A stretch of DNA of 7,841 bases from Cloacimonetes bacterium UBA6081. Its GTDB lineage: Bacteria > Cloacimonadota > Cloacimonadia > Cloacimonadales > Cloacimonadaceae. The first letter of the stretch is position 1; every line of letters starts with the position of its first letter. The notes beneath the pieces were generated by a model that worked only from the letters and a program-made list of their open reading frames with translations, was not told the origin of the DNA and made no database searches. This document shows, piece after piece, positions 1-5,932 of this stretch. Made by a program: the position numbers and the translations under genes. The stretch covers positions 1,771-9,611 of the forward strand of contig DIXL01000047.1 of assembly GCA_002428685.1 (NCBI GenBank). Reading direction: 5' to 3'.

Positions 1-71
1 GCTGTTACGACATATGGAACTTGACAAGACATTAGTAACGGGATTCCAGAGTTTGTGTTTACTTGTTCCAT
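1..71 (-). CDS. 5' end of an unidentified gene, cut by the window edge
   Basis: An open frame without a stop begins at one of two adjacent ATG codons (72-74 or 69-71) and runs off the left edge, giving about 23 residues that start MEQVNTNSGIPLL. The sequence AAGGAG lies 6 nt before the second ATG and 3 nt before the first, so I prefer 71. It starts 34 bp after the stop of the Mrp gene on the same strand, so it may be the next gene of that transcript. The visible residues (one Cys, no motif) do not let me name a family. The reading rests on the RBS, the open frame and the position. Confidence 0.5.
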   Translation of the reverse strand, partial: MEQVNTNSGIPLLMSCQVPYVVT

Positions 72-105
72 CATTTTCTCCTTATGTTATCTGTTATTAT
101 TACAG

Positions 106-924
106 TTAGATAGACTCAACTTTGTCGATGATCTTTATTACAGCTTCCATCAGCCTAATCGCATTGGGAAGTTTGTTATAATCGTAAATATAGGCTCTTC
201 CCTTGTCGCTGGCAATGCCAATATTGGGGTCAAGAGCCAGTTCTGCCAGCAGGTCTATGTTCTTTTCAAAGATAAGTTCTTCTATCTTGTTGCCGGCAAA
301 GATATTGGTAATCTGGTTGCAATGCGGGCAAGTGAAGAACTTCATATTCTCAATAATTCCGAGTACAGGCACATTCATCTTTTCCGAAAAGGAAATGCTC
401 TTTTTCACATCAATCAGGGCAAGATCTTGTGGAGTGGTAACCATTACCGTGCCATCCACATGCTCCAGGGTTTGGATGATGGAAAGCGGCTCATCACCAG
501 TGCCGGGAGGACAATCCACAATCAGATAATCCAGCTCTTCCCATTCAAAATCTGTGAAAAACTGCTTAATTAACGCCATCTTCAGCGGCCCGCGCCAGAT
601 GAGCGCACTATCTTCCTGGGGCAGCATGGTGGCCACTGTAAGCACACTCAGATTGGATAACACTTTAATGGGGGTGGGCATATCTCCGGATTTGTTAATA
701 GGGAAGGGAATTCCCTCGATATTCATCAGTTTGGCCAGGGAAGGCCCGTGAATATCGGCATCCAACAGTCCGACGGTTTTTCCTTGCATGGCCAGTCCAT
801 AGGCCAGATTTACGGCGATGAAGCTTTTACCTACTCCACCCTTGCCGCTCATAACTACGATGCGGTGTTTAATTTTCTGCAAATTTGCTTTGAGGTTTTG
901 TTCTTTTTTGGCGTTATCTTCCAT
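106..924 (-). CDS. Mrp/NBP35-family Fe-S cluster carrier ATPase
   Basis: This 272-residue protein belongs to the Mrp/ApbC/NBP35 branch of the SIMIBI P-loop NTPases, cytosolic proteins that bind a bridging [4Fe-4S] cluster as a dimer and pass it to apo-proteins in an ATP-dependent way. Visible marks are the deviant Walker A SGKGGVGKS (residues 26-34), the switch-I region LLDADIHGPS (53-62), DCPPGTGDE (137-145) and the conserved CPHC pair (199-202) that ligates the cluster at the dimer interface. The N-terminal MIP18/DUF59 domain of many bacterial Mrp proteins is absent, so it is the short form. The ATG at 924 has only a weak AGGA 8 nt upstream. It is separated from the DUF5320 genes by a spacer with an inverted repeat and its own likely promoter, so it may be expressed partly independently. 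An Mrp protein is also part of the Desulfovibrio ORP complex, which fits this neighbourhood. Confidence 0.93.
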   Translation of the reverse strand: MEDNAKKEQNLKANLQKIKHRIVVMSGKGGVGKSFIAVNLAYGLAMQGKTVGLLDADIHGPSLAKLMNIEGIPFPINKSGDMPTPIKVLSNLSVLTVATMLPQEDSALIWRGPLKMALIKQFFTDFEWEELDYLIVDCPPGTGDEPLSIIQTLEHVDGTVMVTTPQDLALIDVKKSISFSEKMNVPVLGIIENMKFFTCPHCNQITNIFAGNKIEELIFEKNIDLLAELALDPNIGIASDKGRAYIYDYNKLPNAIRLMEAVIKIIDKVESI

Positions 925-956
925 TTGGGATTCCTAATTCGCGTATTATTTTTGTC

Positions 957-984
957 ATTTTAGTAGTTAATAGCACCCCGTCAA
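957..984 (-). promoter_or_regulatory. Putative sigma70-type promoter for the Mrp gene
   Basis: Read on the minus strand, TTGACG (979-984, five of six matches to the -35 consensus) is followed after 16 bp by TAAAAT (957-962, five of six matches to the -10). Transcription would start near 950, giving a leader of about 26 nt before the ATG at 924. It lies between the large inverted repeat and the Mrp start, which fits separate transcription of that gene. This is a motif match only. Confidence 0.45.
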
Positions 985-1039
985 GCCTGACAATATCTGA
1001 ATAATAGCTATGCTTCTTGTCCTGACTTTACAACCAAAC

Positions 1040-1091
1040 TGGGGTGCCGATCTCCTGATTGGCCCGTGGCAATCAGGAGATTGCCACCCCA
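1040..1091. repeat. Large imperfect inverted repeat (22-bp arms, 8-nt loop)
   Basis: Positions 1040-1061 and 1070-1091 are reverse complements at 20 of 22 positions, separated by the 8-nt loop at 1062-1069. A further pair, TTACAAC (1028-1034) and GTTGTAA (1103-1109), flanks it and could lengthen the structure with internal mismatches. No T-run follows on either strand, so it is not a typical intrinsic terminator. It could be a REP/MITE-like palindromic element or an RNA-stability or processing hairpin between the DUF5320 genes and Mrp. Its left arm contains TGCCGATCTC, close to TGCCGATCCC in the tandem repeat at 6963-7130. Confidence 0.75.
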
Positions 1092-1262
1092 ATGCCTTGT
1101 CAGTTGTAACAGCGAGTTATCCTTGGGGCTCTCAGAGCTAGATGAAGCTTGGCTAGGCACTATGTTCAATAGTCGATCCAATCAGCTCTTATCCTTTTGC
1201 ACAGGGGCTTTCTTTTCAAGGCTATTATCCACCTTGTCCGTAGAGGCGTTTCCTCTTCCTAA

Positions 1263-1382
1263 TCATTTGCGGGGATTGTTAGTCCCTGCTTTGTTTTTGG
1301 CAGCGTCTGTGGTCTTGCAAGGTCCCAGACCTTTTCCGGTGCGACCTTTCCCATCGGGTCCTGTTCCATCACGATTTGGCAT
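1263..1382 (-). CDS. DUF5320-type small Gly/Lys-rich protein, probably cut short by an in-frame TGA
   Basis: The frame opens at an ATG (1382) behind TAGGAGGTTAAA and encodes 39 residues beginning MPNRDGTGPDGKGRTGKGLG, the N-terminal signature shared with the two genes upstream. After TGA at 1263-1265 the same frame stays open for 26 more codons to a second TGA at 1182-1184. The continuation begins LGRGNAST, which aligns with GQGRGNSS of the paralogue at 1740-1952 when the TGA is placed opposite a Gly. A single GGA-to-TGA change would explain it. The product is therefore either a 39-residue truncated protein or a 65/66-residue one if the stop is read through. UGA recoding is unlikely because other genes here end at TGA. 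Function of the family is unknown; it often lies beside NifX/NifB-type genes. Confidence 0.6.
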   Translation of the reverse strand: MPNRDGTGPDGKGRTGKGLGPCKTTDAAKNKAGTNNPRK

Positions 1383-1384
1383 TT

Positions 1385-1402
1385 TAACCTCCTAAAAGGT
1401 TA
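1385..1402 (-). promoter_or_regulatory. Hairpin around the Shine-Dalgarno of the third DUF5320 gene
   Basis: On the plus strand TAACCT (1385-1390) and AGGTTA (1397-1402) form a 6-bp inverted repeat with loop CCTAAA. In the mRNA the Shine-Dalgarno AGGAGG spans the loop and one arm, immediately before the ATG at 1382, so folding would hide it. The other two paralogues have the same arrangement. Confidence 0.45.
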
Positions 1403-1406
1403 TAAC

Positions 1407-1458
1407 AGTAGCTTATAGATTGCATTTAATGCATCTAATTTGGAATATTGATGCTACT
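1407..1458. repeat. Nested dyads between the second and third DUF5320 genes
   Basis: AGTAGC (1407-1412) and GCTACT (1453-1458) are perfect reverse complements. They enclose a tighter palindrome at 1417-1436 whose arms AGAT/GCATT and AATGC/ATCT pair with one bulged T. The outer right arm overlaps the stop codon of the gene at 1454-1753. There is no T-run, so it is more likely an mRNA processing or stability element, or a protein-binding dyad, than a terminator. Confidence 0.4.
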
Positions 1459-1753
1459 TTTCAATATCGGCCAATCTGTTACTAACCCAGTTTAGCAGCT
1501 TTTCCAGTCTGCTTTTTTCTTCTAAAAGAGTGTCCTTATCATAAAGATAAGCGGAATTGCCCTCTGGCACATTAGTATCTTGCATCCAAGCTCTGCGTCC
1601 GAAGCCGCCAAAGCCATAAAAGCCTTGACGCATGCCTCTGCGCATGCCTCTTCTCATCGCATTGAATTGGGCTCTGTCCGTGCGACCACAGGGTCCCAGA
1701 CCTCTTCCCGGACGACCATCTCCAAATGGTCCTGTTCCATCATAATTTGGCAT
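1454..1753 (-). CDS. DUF5320 domain protein, full-length paralogue with C-terminal coiled coil
   Basis: The 99-residue product has the usual two-part plan of DUF5320: a Gly/Arg-rich N-terminus (MPNYDGTGPFGDGRPGRGLG, one Cys at 22) followed by RRGMRRGMRQG and an aromatic-glycine segment (residues 34-56), then a charged helix with heptad-like Leu spacing (about 72-97) that should form a coiled coil. The ATG at 1753 follows AAAGGAGGT. It overlaps the end of the preceding paralogue by 14 nt in another frame. The biochemical role is unknown; genes of this family sit next to NifX/NifB-domain and ferredoxin-ATPase genes in anaerobes, so a role with metal-cluster proteins is inferred. It is the only one of the three copies that keeps the coiled-coil half. 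Confidence 0.85.
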   Translation of the reverse strand: MPNYDGTGPFGDGRPGRGLGPCGRTDRAQFNAMRRGMRRGMRQGFYGFGGFGRRAWMQDTNVPEGNSAYLYDKDTLLEEKSRLEKLLNWVSNRLADIEK

Positions 1754-1952
1754 TTTTACCTCCTTTAGGTAATTGGTTGATTATATTTATTATGGTTCTG
1801 ATGATACCTACCCAGCCACTTGTCGGTTGGCTACTATTACCACGCCCCTGTCCTCGAGCACCTATTACGTTTTGTACAAATCTTCCGCAGGTGCCTAAGC
1901 CCCTTCCCGGACGACCTGTTCCCGCTGGTCCTGTTCCGTCACGATTTGGCAT
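1740..1952 (-). CDS. DUF5320-type small protein, first of three tandem paralogues
   Basis: The 70-residue product starts MPNRDGTGPAGTGRPGRGLG and continues through a Gly/Arg segment (GARGQGRGN, residues 31-39) to a short isoleucine-rich stretch (about 50-59) and a basic end. It has no coiled-coil half, unlike its neighbour. The frame is open further upstream, to an ATG at 2075 inside the DUF134 gene, but the start at 1952 is chosen because it has AAAGGAGGT just before it and begins with the family signature. The last 14 nt overlap the start of the next paralogue. The first 70 nt are nearly identical to those of the next two genes, so the trio arose by tandem duplication. Function unknown. Confidence 0.8.
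   Translation of the reverse strand: MPNRDGTGPAGTGRPGRGLGTCGRFVQNVIGARGQGRGNSSQPTSGWVGIIRTIINIINQLPKGGKNAKL
1756..1772 (-). promoter_or_regulatory. Hairpin around the Shine-Dalgarno of the second DUF5320 gene
   Basis: TTACCT (1756-1761) and AGGTAA (1767-1772) form a perfect 6-bp inverted repeat with a 5-nt loop. The mRNA form masks AAAGGAGG just before the ATG at 1753. It lies inside the coding sequence of the upstream paralogue, so ribosomes ending at 1740 would melt it; translational coupling is a likely consequence. Confidence 0.5.
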
Positions 1953-1974
1953 TATAACCTCCTTTAAGGTATAA
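1952..1974 (-). promoter_or_regulatory. Hairpin around the Shine-Dalgarno of the first DUF5320 gene
   Basis: ACCT (1957-1960) and AGGT (1967-1970) pair around a 6-nt loop. After one bulged base (1956), TTAT (1952-1955) pairs with ATAA (1971-1974), so the stem reaches the start codon. It is the weakest of the three Shine-Dalgarno hairpins in this family. Confidence 0.35.
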
Positions 1975-1999
1975 TGGTTACTTTGCTTGTTTTGGCCTG

Positions 2000-2449
2000 C
2001 TATTTGCATCTGCGGCATCTGCGGCAACCGCTTAGAAAGCAATTGTTCAAATTCAGTAACTGCTTGGAATTGCATTTGGGACAGATCATTTTTTCTGGCT
2101 CAGATGCGATGGCAGCCGAGAACTTATGAAAACAGTTTTCGCAATACCAATGCGATTCCTGGATTGTAACATTTCCACCCTCAATCAGCAAACTGCGCCC
2201 TTCCACTAAAGCAGTGCTAAGTTTCTGTCTGGCAGTCTCATATATGCGCGTGAAAGTGGGGCGGGACACATTCATGGCAAGTGCAGCCTGCTCGTGTATC
2301 TGTTTTTCATAGTCGATCAGGCGCAAAGCCTCATATTCTTCCAGGTTCATAATCACGGCCTGGCGCAGATTGGCTTTCATCCAGATGGGACGAAAACCCT
2401 TGATGATCGGCAAATCATCCAGCGTGCGGAGTAGCTTTAGGCGTGGCAT
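2000..2449 (-). CDS. DUF134-family helix-turn-helix protein with C-terminal zinc ribbon and Cys tail
   Basis: The 149-residue product begins MPRLKLLRTL and carries the DUF134 core: EEYEALRLIDYE (37-48) followed by a sigma70-region-4-like helix-turn-helix (about 51-80, with AMNVSRPTFTRIYETARQKL). Beyond the usual length of about 100 residues it has a likely zinc ribbon, C103-x2-C106 and C123-x2-C126, and a tail with C137, C142, C145 and C148 (ending CRRCRRCK). DUF134 proteins are presumed DNA-binding regulators and often sit beside NifX/NifB-type genes. The eight extra cysteines suggest it senses a metal or redox state; that is inference. The start at 2449 follows AAGGAG at about 12 nt. It lies 21 bp after the flavoprotein gene and 47 bp before the DUF5320 genes, which it may control. 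Confidence 0.85.
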   Translation of the reverse strand: MPRLKLLRTLDDLPIIKGFRPIWMKANLRQAVIMNLEEYEALRLIDYEKQIHEQAALAMNVSRPTFTRIYETARQKLSTALVEGRSLLIEGGNVTIQESHWYCENCFHKFSAAIASEPEKMICPKCNSKQLLNLNNCFLSGCRRCRRCK

Positions 2450-2470
2450 AAATTTCCCAATCTCCTTGGT

Positions 2471-3835
2471 TTACTTGCCACAAAGCTTGATTTTGCCCAT
2501 CGCATCCTCAGCAGCTTTGATAAGCACATACTTTGTGGGGGCTGTTGTTAATAGCGGGTGAGTGCCAATTTGAAAAGACACCAGTTCATACACGGTAACG
2601 ACTTTCTGGATTGCCAGACTGATGATATTAATGATTTCACCAGCAGACTTACCTCCATAGATTTCACCACCGATAATAACCCCTGTTTTGGGAGAAACAA
2701 TCAGGCTAATCCACAGTTTGGAAGCATCGGAGAAAGTCTCCGGATGTCTGTCCCAGTCCTCAAATTCGCCGCTAATATACTCAATTCCCGATGCTTCGGC
2801 TGTTTGTTTAATTGCACCACAGGAAGCAAACACCCTGCCTCCGATTTCGGTGGAAAACACCGACAGTGTCCCAGAAAAAGTACGAATCAAGCCAATTTGA
2901 AATAGATTGTAGCCCAATATTCTGGCTTCGGCTGTGGCTGTGGAGGCCAACATCACGTTATCTGCTCTACCGGTGATAAATCCAATTGATTCGGAACAAT
3001 CGCCCACGGCAAAAACATCCTTAATCCCTGTTCTCATATAGTTATCCCGCAGGATTGCATGCTTGGAATTTATCTCTAATCCGGCGTTTTCGGCAAGCTT
3101 TGTATTGGGGTTGTATCCAATTGATTGAATCACCAGTTCTGCGGGGATTTCTATCCCATTGGAGAGTTTCACTCCGGTTGCTTTACCGTCTGTTCCGGTG
3201 ATTTCCGTTACTTTGGTGGAGGTGTAAAGATGGACTCCCTGCTCCCGGATGGCAGTATCGGTAAGCTTAGTCAGTTTGGGCGAAAAAGCATTTATCAGGC
3301 AATATTCCTGCATTTCGATCAGAGAGACTTTTTTGTCCTTGAATTTGGCAAGCTGCTCTGCTACCTCCACTCCGATGAAGCCACCCCCGATAATCACTAT
3401 GTTTTGGGCTTTGTCGGTTTTCTCTTTTAGGGTTTTAATGTAGTCATAGCTCTTTTTGATATACTCCACGCCTTCTAAATCATAGCCCTTAATAAAGGTT
3501 GGAATGAGGGGTACCGAACCGGTGGCAAAAACCAATTTATCGTAGGCAATCTCTGCTCCTGATTTGGTGCGCACCGTCTTTTCTTTTATGCTTACCTCTG
3601 TAACGGTGTCGATTAAAACTTCACCACCTGCAGCTACAAATGGGGCGGGACCCATCATATTTTTGGATACATCACCCAAGTCGTGAAAGATGTAGGGTAT
3701 TCCACAGGGCACCAATCCCTTTTCTTCCTCTTTAATCATGAGAAAGCTCTTATCGGGATTCTGTTTTCTGCCTGTGAGTCCCGTTATAATGGCAGAAGGG
3801 CCTCCCCCTATGATAATCACATCATAGCTTTTCAT
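2471..3835 (-). CDS. FAD-dependent NAD(P)H oxidoreductase, CoA-disulfide reductase/Nox type
   Basis: This 454-residue flavoprotein belongs to the pyridine nucleotide-disulfide oxidoreductase family, single-cysteine class. It shows the N-terminal FAD dinucleotide-binding loop IIIGGGPSA (7-15), the active-site Cys44 in VPCGIPY, ATGSVP (104-109), the NAD(P)H-binding loop IIGGGFIG (148-155), and VFAVGDC (274-280) for the FAD ribityl chain, followed by the dimerisation domain. Known relatives reduce CoA disulfides, polysulfide or O2 with NAD(P)H; the exact substrate cannot be read here. The C-terminal THPLLTTAPT (425-434) replaces the common HPT motif. It begins 2 bp after the stop of the second NifX gene (AAGGA 9 nt upstream of the ATG), so it is in the same operon, where it may supply or remove electrons for cluster assembly (inference). 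Confidence 0.9.
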   Translation of the reverse strand: MKSYDVIIIGGGPSAIITGLTGRKQNPDKSFLMIKEEEKGLVPCGIPYIFHDLGDVSKNMMGPAPFVAAGGEVLIDTVTEVSIKEKTVRTKSGAEIAYDKLVFATGSVPLIPTFIKGYDLEGVEYIKKSYDYIKTLKEKTDKAQNIVIIGGGFIGVEVAEQLAKFKDKKVSLIEMQEYCLINAFSPKLTKLTDTAIREQGVHLYTSTKVTEITGTDGKATGVKLSNGIEIPAELVIQSIGYNPNTKLAENAGLEINSKHAILRDNYMRTGIKDVFAVGDCSESIGFITGRADNVMLASTATAEARILGYNLFQIGLIRTFSGTLSVFSTEIGGRVFASCGAIKQTAEASGIEYISGEFEDWDRHPETFSDASKLWISLIVSPKTGVIIGGEIYGGKSAGEIINIISLAIQKVVTVYELVSFQIGTHPLLTTAPTKYVLIKAAEDAMGKIKLCGK

Positions 3836-3837
3836 CG

Positions 3838-4176
3838 TTAGTATTCCTTCAACTCATGCTTTTTATAGGCATCATAAGCAGCCTGAACGGTCATCTCGCA
3901 TGCTCCCACATAGATCTTCAGCTGGGTTTGGTTTAGAACGGCGGCGGCATTGTTCCCAGGCCCGTTACCGGTGATTAGAACATCGGGATTCAGCTCATAG
4001 AGCAGTTGGGAAGTCTTGGTACCGGCACCATGTGCTACTCCTTCAATCGCTCTGTTATCGGTAGCTGAGAGTTCATCATTTTCTTCATCATATAGCAGAA
4101 TGTATTCTGTTCTGCCCAGGCGTGGGTCAATCGGAGAATCCCATCCTGTTCCTTTGGCGGTAAAAGCTATTTTCAT
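3838..4176 (-). CDS. NifX/NifB-type dinitrogenase Fe-Mo cofactor binding domain protein (copy 1)
   Basis: The 112-residue product is a single NifX/NifB/VnfX-type domain (PF02579), an RNase H-like fold that binds Fe-Mo, Fe-S or Mo-Cu clusters in known members. Visible: MKIAFTAKG start, SPIDPRLGRTEY (14-25), HGAGTKTS (49-56) and ITGNGPG (68-74), then a helix with C93. It lacks the HFGHC motif seen in copy 2, so the two probably bind different ligands or act at different steps. The ATG at 4176 overlaps the stop of the ferredoxin-ATPase gene (ATGA), with GGAG 5 nt upstream. The family includes the Desulfovibrio orange protein; whether this copy binds a Mo-Cu cluster is not decidable from sequence. 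Confidence 0.9.
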   Translation of the reverse strand: MKIAFTAKGTGWDSPIDPRLGRTEYILLYDEENDELSATDNRAIEGVAHGAGTKTSQLLYELNPDVLITGNGPGNNAAAVLNQTQLKIYVGACEMTVQAAYDAYKKHELKEY

Positions 4177-5060
4177 TGTTGCTCCTTTGTAATTATCTGT
4201 AATATCATGTTCCAGCTTGCGCTCAGCAGCTCTGCAAGCTTGCCGGCGTCATATTCCACGATGGTTTGTCCCATAGTCATAGCTGCGGTAAAAGCTTCAT
4301 CGTAGGGTAAATCGCTTATGAGGATAATGTTGTTTTCACGCAGATATGCTTTTATCTGCGTGGCGATATCCGCGTTTAAATCTGCTTTGTTAATAATGCA
4401 ACCGGCAGCTATACGGAAACGGTTTACCAGCTCATAAACACGCTTCAAATCGTGCAAACCGGAAACGGTTGGCTCGGTAACCAAGACCACAAAATCAGCT
4501 CCGGAGAGGGAAGATACCACCGGACAGCCGATTCCCGGAGAACCATCCACAATCACAAATTCCTTGCCTGTTTTCCTGGCTATTTGCATTGCTTCTTTCT
4601 TTGCCCTGGCAACCAGTTTCCCAGAGTTATCTGCGCCGCTGCGAAGCCTGGCATGCACCATAATGTTGTTTGCTTTGGTGTCTGAGACATACAGCTTACC
4701 CACATTTTGCTCTTCCATGGCAATCGCCCCCACGGGACAAATACGGGCGCAGTAGCCACAACCTTCGCAGTTTAGAGCAGAGACTGTATAATGATTTTCC
4801 ACTAAACTGATTGCTTCAAAACGGCAAACAGCAGCGCATTCACCACAATCAACACACATTTCTTTATCGATGACAGCCACATAGCCACTATGGAAGTCCT
4901 CTTCCGTTTTCACCACGGGCTGCAAAAGCAGATGCATATCGGCAGCGTCAACATCGCAATCTGCCACCACAAGATTTTTGCCGCCCAACATAGCAAAGGA
5001 TGCTGTAAGGGAGGTTTTGCCCGTTCCGCCTTTACCGGAGATTACCACGATCTCTTTCAC
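4173..5060 (-). CDS. ParA/MinD-type ATPase with inserted 2[4Fe-4S] ferredoxin domain (1)
   Basis: The 295-residue protein combines a deviant Walker A ATPase (VISGKGGTGKTS, residues 6-17) with an inserted bacterial ferredoxin domain. The cluster ligands are C69-x2-C72-x2-C75-x3-C79 and C98-x2-C101-x2-C104-x3-C108, two canonical sets. VDGSPGIGCPV (171-181) supplies the switch-II aspartate and a Cys, and VLVTEPTVSGLHDLKR (192-207) is the ParA-like strand with the family signature. Relatives are the Fe-S ATPases of the Desulfovibrio ORP complex. The start is GTG at 5060, behind GGAGG at 6 nt; it overlaps the stop of the upstream ATPase by 4 nt (GTGA), so translation is probably coupled. The pair may work as a heterodimer in which ATP drives electron or cluster transfer to the NifX-like partner (inference). 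Confidence 0.93.
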   Translation of the reverse strand: MKEIVVISGKGGTGKTSLTASFAMLGGKNLVVADCDVDAADMHLLLQPVVKTEEDFHSGYVAVIDKEMCVDCGECAAVCRFEAISLVENHYTVSALNCEGCGYCARICPVGAIAMEEQNVGKLYVSDTKANNIMVHARLRSGADNSGKLVARAKKEAMQIARKTGKEFVIVDGSPGIGCPVVSSLSGADFVVLVTEPTVSGLHDLKRVYELVNRFRIAAGCIINKADLNADIATQIKAYLRENNIILISDLPYDEAFTAAMTMGQTIVEYDAGKLAELLSASWNMILQIITKEQQ

Positions 5061-5920
5061 AGATGTCCTCCCTGATGATTTGTAATAAAATCACCAATCA
5101 AACGCAACTGAGCAGCAAATTCCGGAATATGCGGGTATATCAGTTCGCCACGAGAATACAGCTCGGCAATATGCCTGTCGTTGGGAAGTTTTGCCAGCAC
5201 CTGGATATTCTCTGCTTCGCAATAGCGGAGAACCTCATCATTGCCGATGCCAAAGCGGTTTACCACCACCACGAAGGCTTTTTGCATTTCCCGCATGGTT
5301 TCAATTGCCAGCTTCAGGTCGTGCAATCCAAAGGGAGTTGGCTCAGTGATAAGAATTACCAAATCAGCGTCCTGCGTGGCTTTAATAACCGGACACGAGG
5401 TTCCCGGAGGCGCATCATACAGCTTGATACAGGTGGAAGCAAAATTCTTGTCCACAAATTCCAGGCTCTGCGCTATCAAAGGGACTGCCTGCTCCTGACC
5501 CACATCCAGCCTGCTTTCGATAAAATCAAGTTTGCCTGCCTGATATTGCCTTAGCTCACCCATTTTAACCGCTTGCATCGGCAAAGCCTGGGCCGGGCAC
5601 AATTCGCTGCAAGCATGGCAACTGTGGCACAGCTCCGGGAAAACCATTACCATGCTCCCCAATTTCATCACAGCGTGAAAAGAACACACTTCCTGGCATT
5701 TGCCGCAAAGGAAACAGGCAGCTTTATCCCAATTTGGAATCAGCTTAAACATATCCTGCCCATGTGTTTGCCGTCCGTGAATGAATAACCCCGAATTAGG
5801 CTCTTCCACATCCAGATCGGTTAGCACCACATGATGTTGTTCGGCCAGATACACAGCCAGATTTGTGGAAAGAGTGGTTTTGCCTGTTCCGCCCTTTCCG
5901 CTGGCAATGGCGATTTTCAT
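5057..5920 (-). CDS. ParA/MinD-type ATPase with inserted 2[4Fe-4S] ferredoxin domain (2)
   Basis: This is the sister of the preceding ATPase, 287 residues from the ATG at 5920. Numbered from that ATG, it has IASGKGGTGKTT (5-16), DLDVEEPNSGLF (35-46), two ferredoxin motifs C69-x2-C72-x2-C75-x3-C79 and C98-x2-C101-x2-C104-x3-C108, DAPPGTSCP (169-177) and ITEPTPFGLHDLK (191-203). The frame extends three codons further to a TTG at 5929, but that codon lies only 1 nt after the AGG of the Shine-Dalgarno; the ATG, 10 nt after it, is preferred. It starts 12 bp after the NifX-like gene. The same motif spacing in both ATPases points to an old duplication; their linkers differ (for example a longer FIHGRQTHGQDMF loop here), which suggests distinct roles in a heterodimer. 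Confidence 0.92.
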   Translation of the reverse strand: MKIAIASGKGGTGKTTLSTNLAVYLAEQHHVVLTDLDVEEPNSGLFIHGRQTHGQDMFKLIPNWDKAACFLCGKCQEVCSFHAVMKLGSMVMVFPELCHSCHACSELCPAQALPMQAVKMGELRQYQAGKLDFIESRLDVGQEQAVPLIAQSLEFVDKNFASTCIKLYDAPPGTSCPVIKATQDADLVILITEPTPFGLHDLKLAIETMREMQKAFVVVVNRFGIGNDEVLRYCEAENIQVLAKLPNDRHIAELYSRGELIYPHIPEFAAQLRLIGDFITNHQGGHL

Positions 5921-5932
5921 CTTTGGCAAACC

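Noticed and set aside
55..573. Plus-strand frame of 172 codons opposite the Mrp gene
   Set aside because: It is antisense to a clear Mrp ATPase, with no recognisable domain or good RBS; a shadow frame.
1953..2075. Longer start (2075) for the first DUF5320 gene
   Set aside because: It would overlap the DUF134 gene, lacks an RBS, and the family signature MPN-DGTGP starts exactly at 1952 behind AAAGGAGG.
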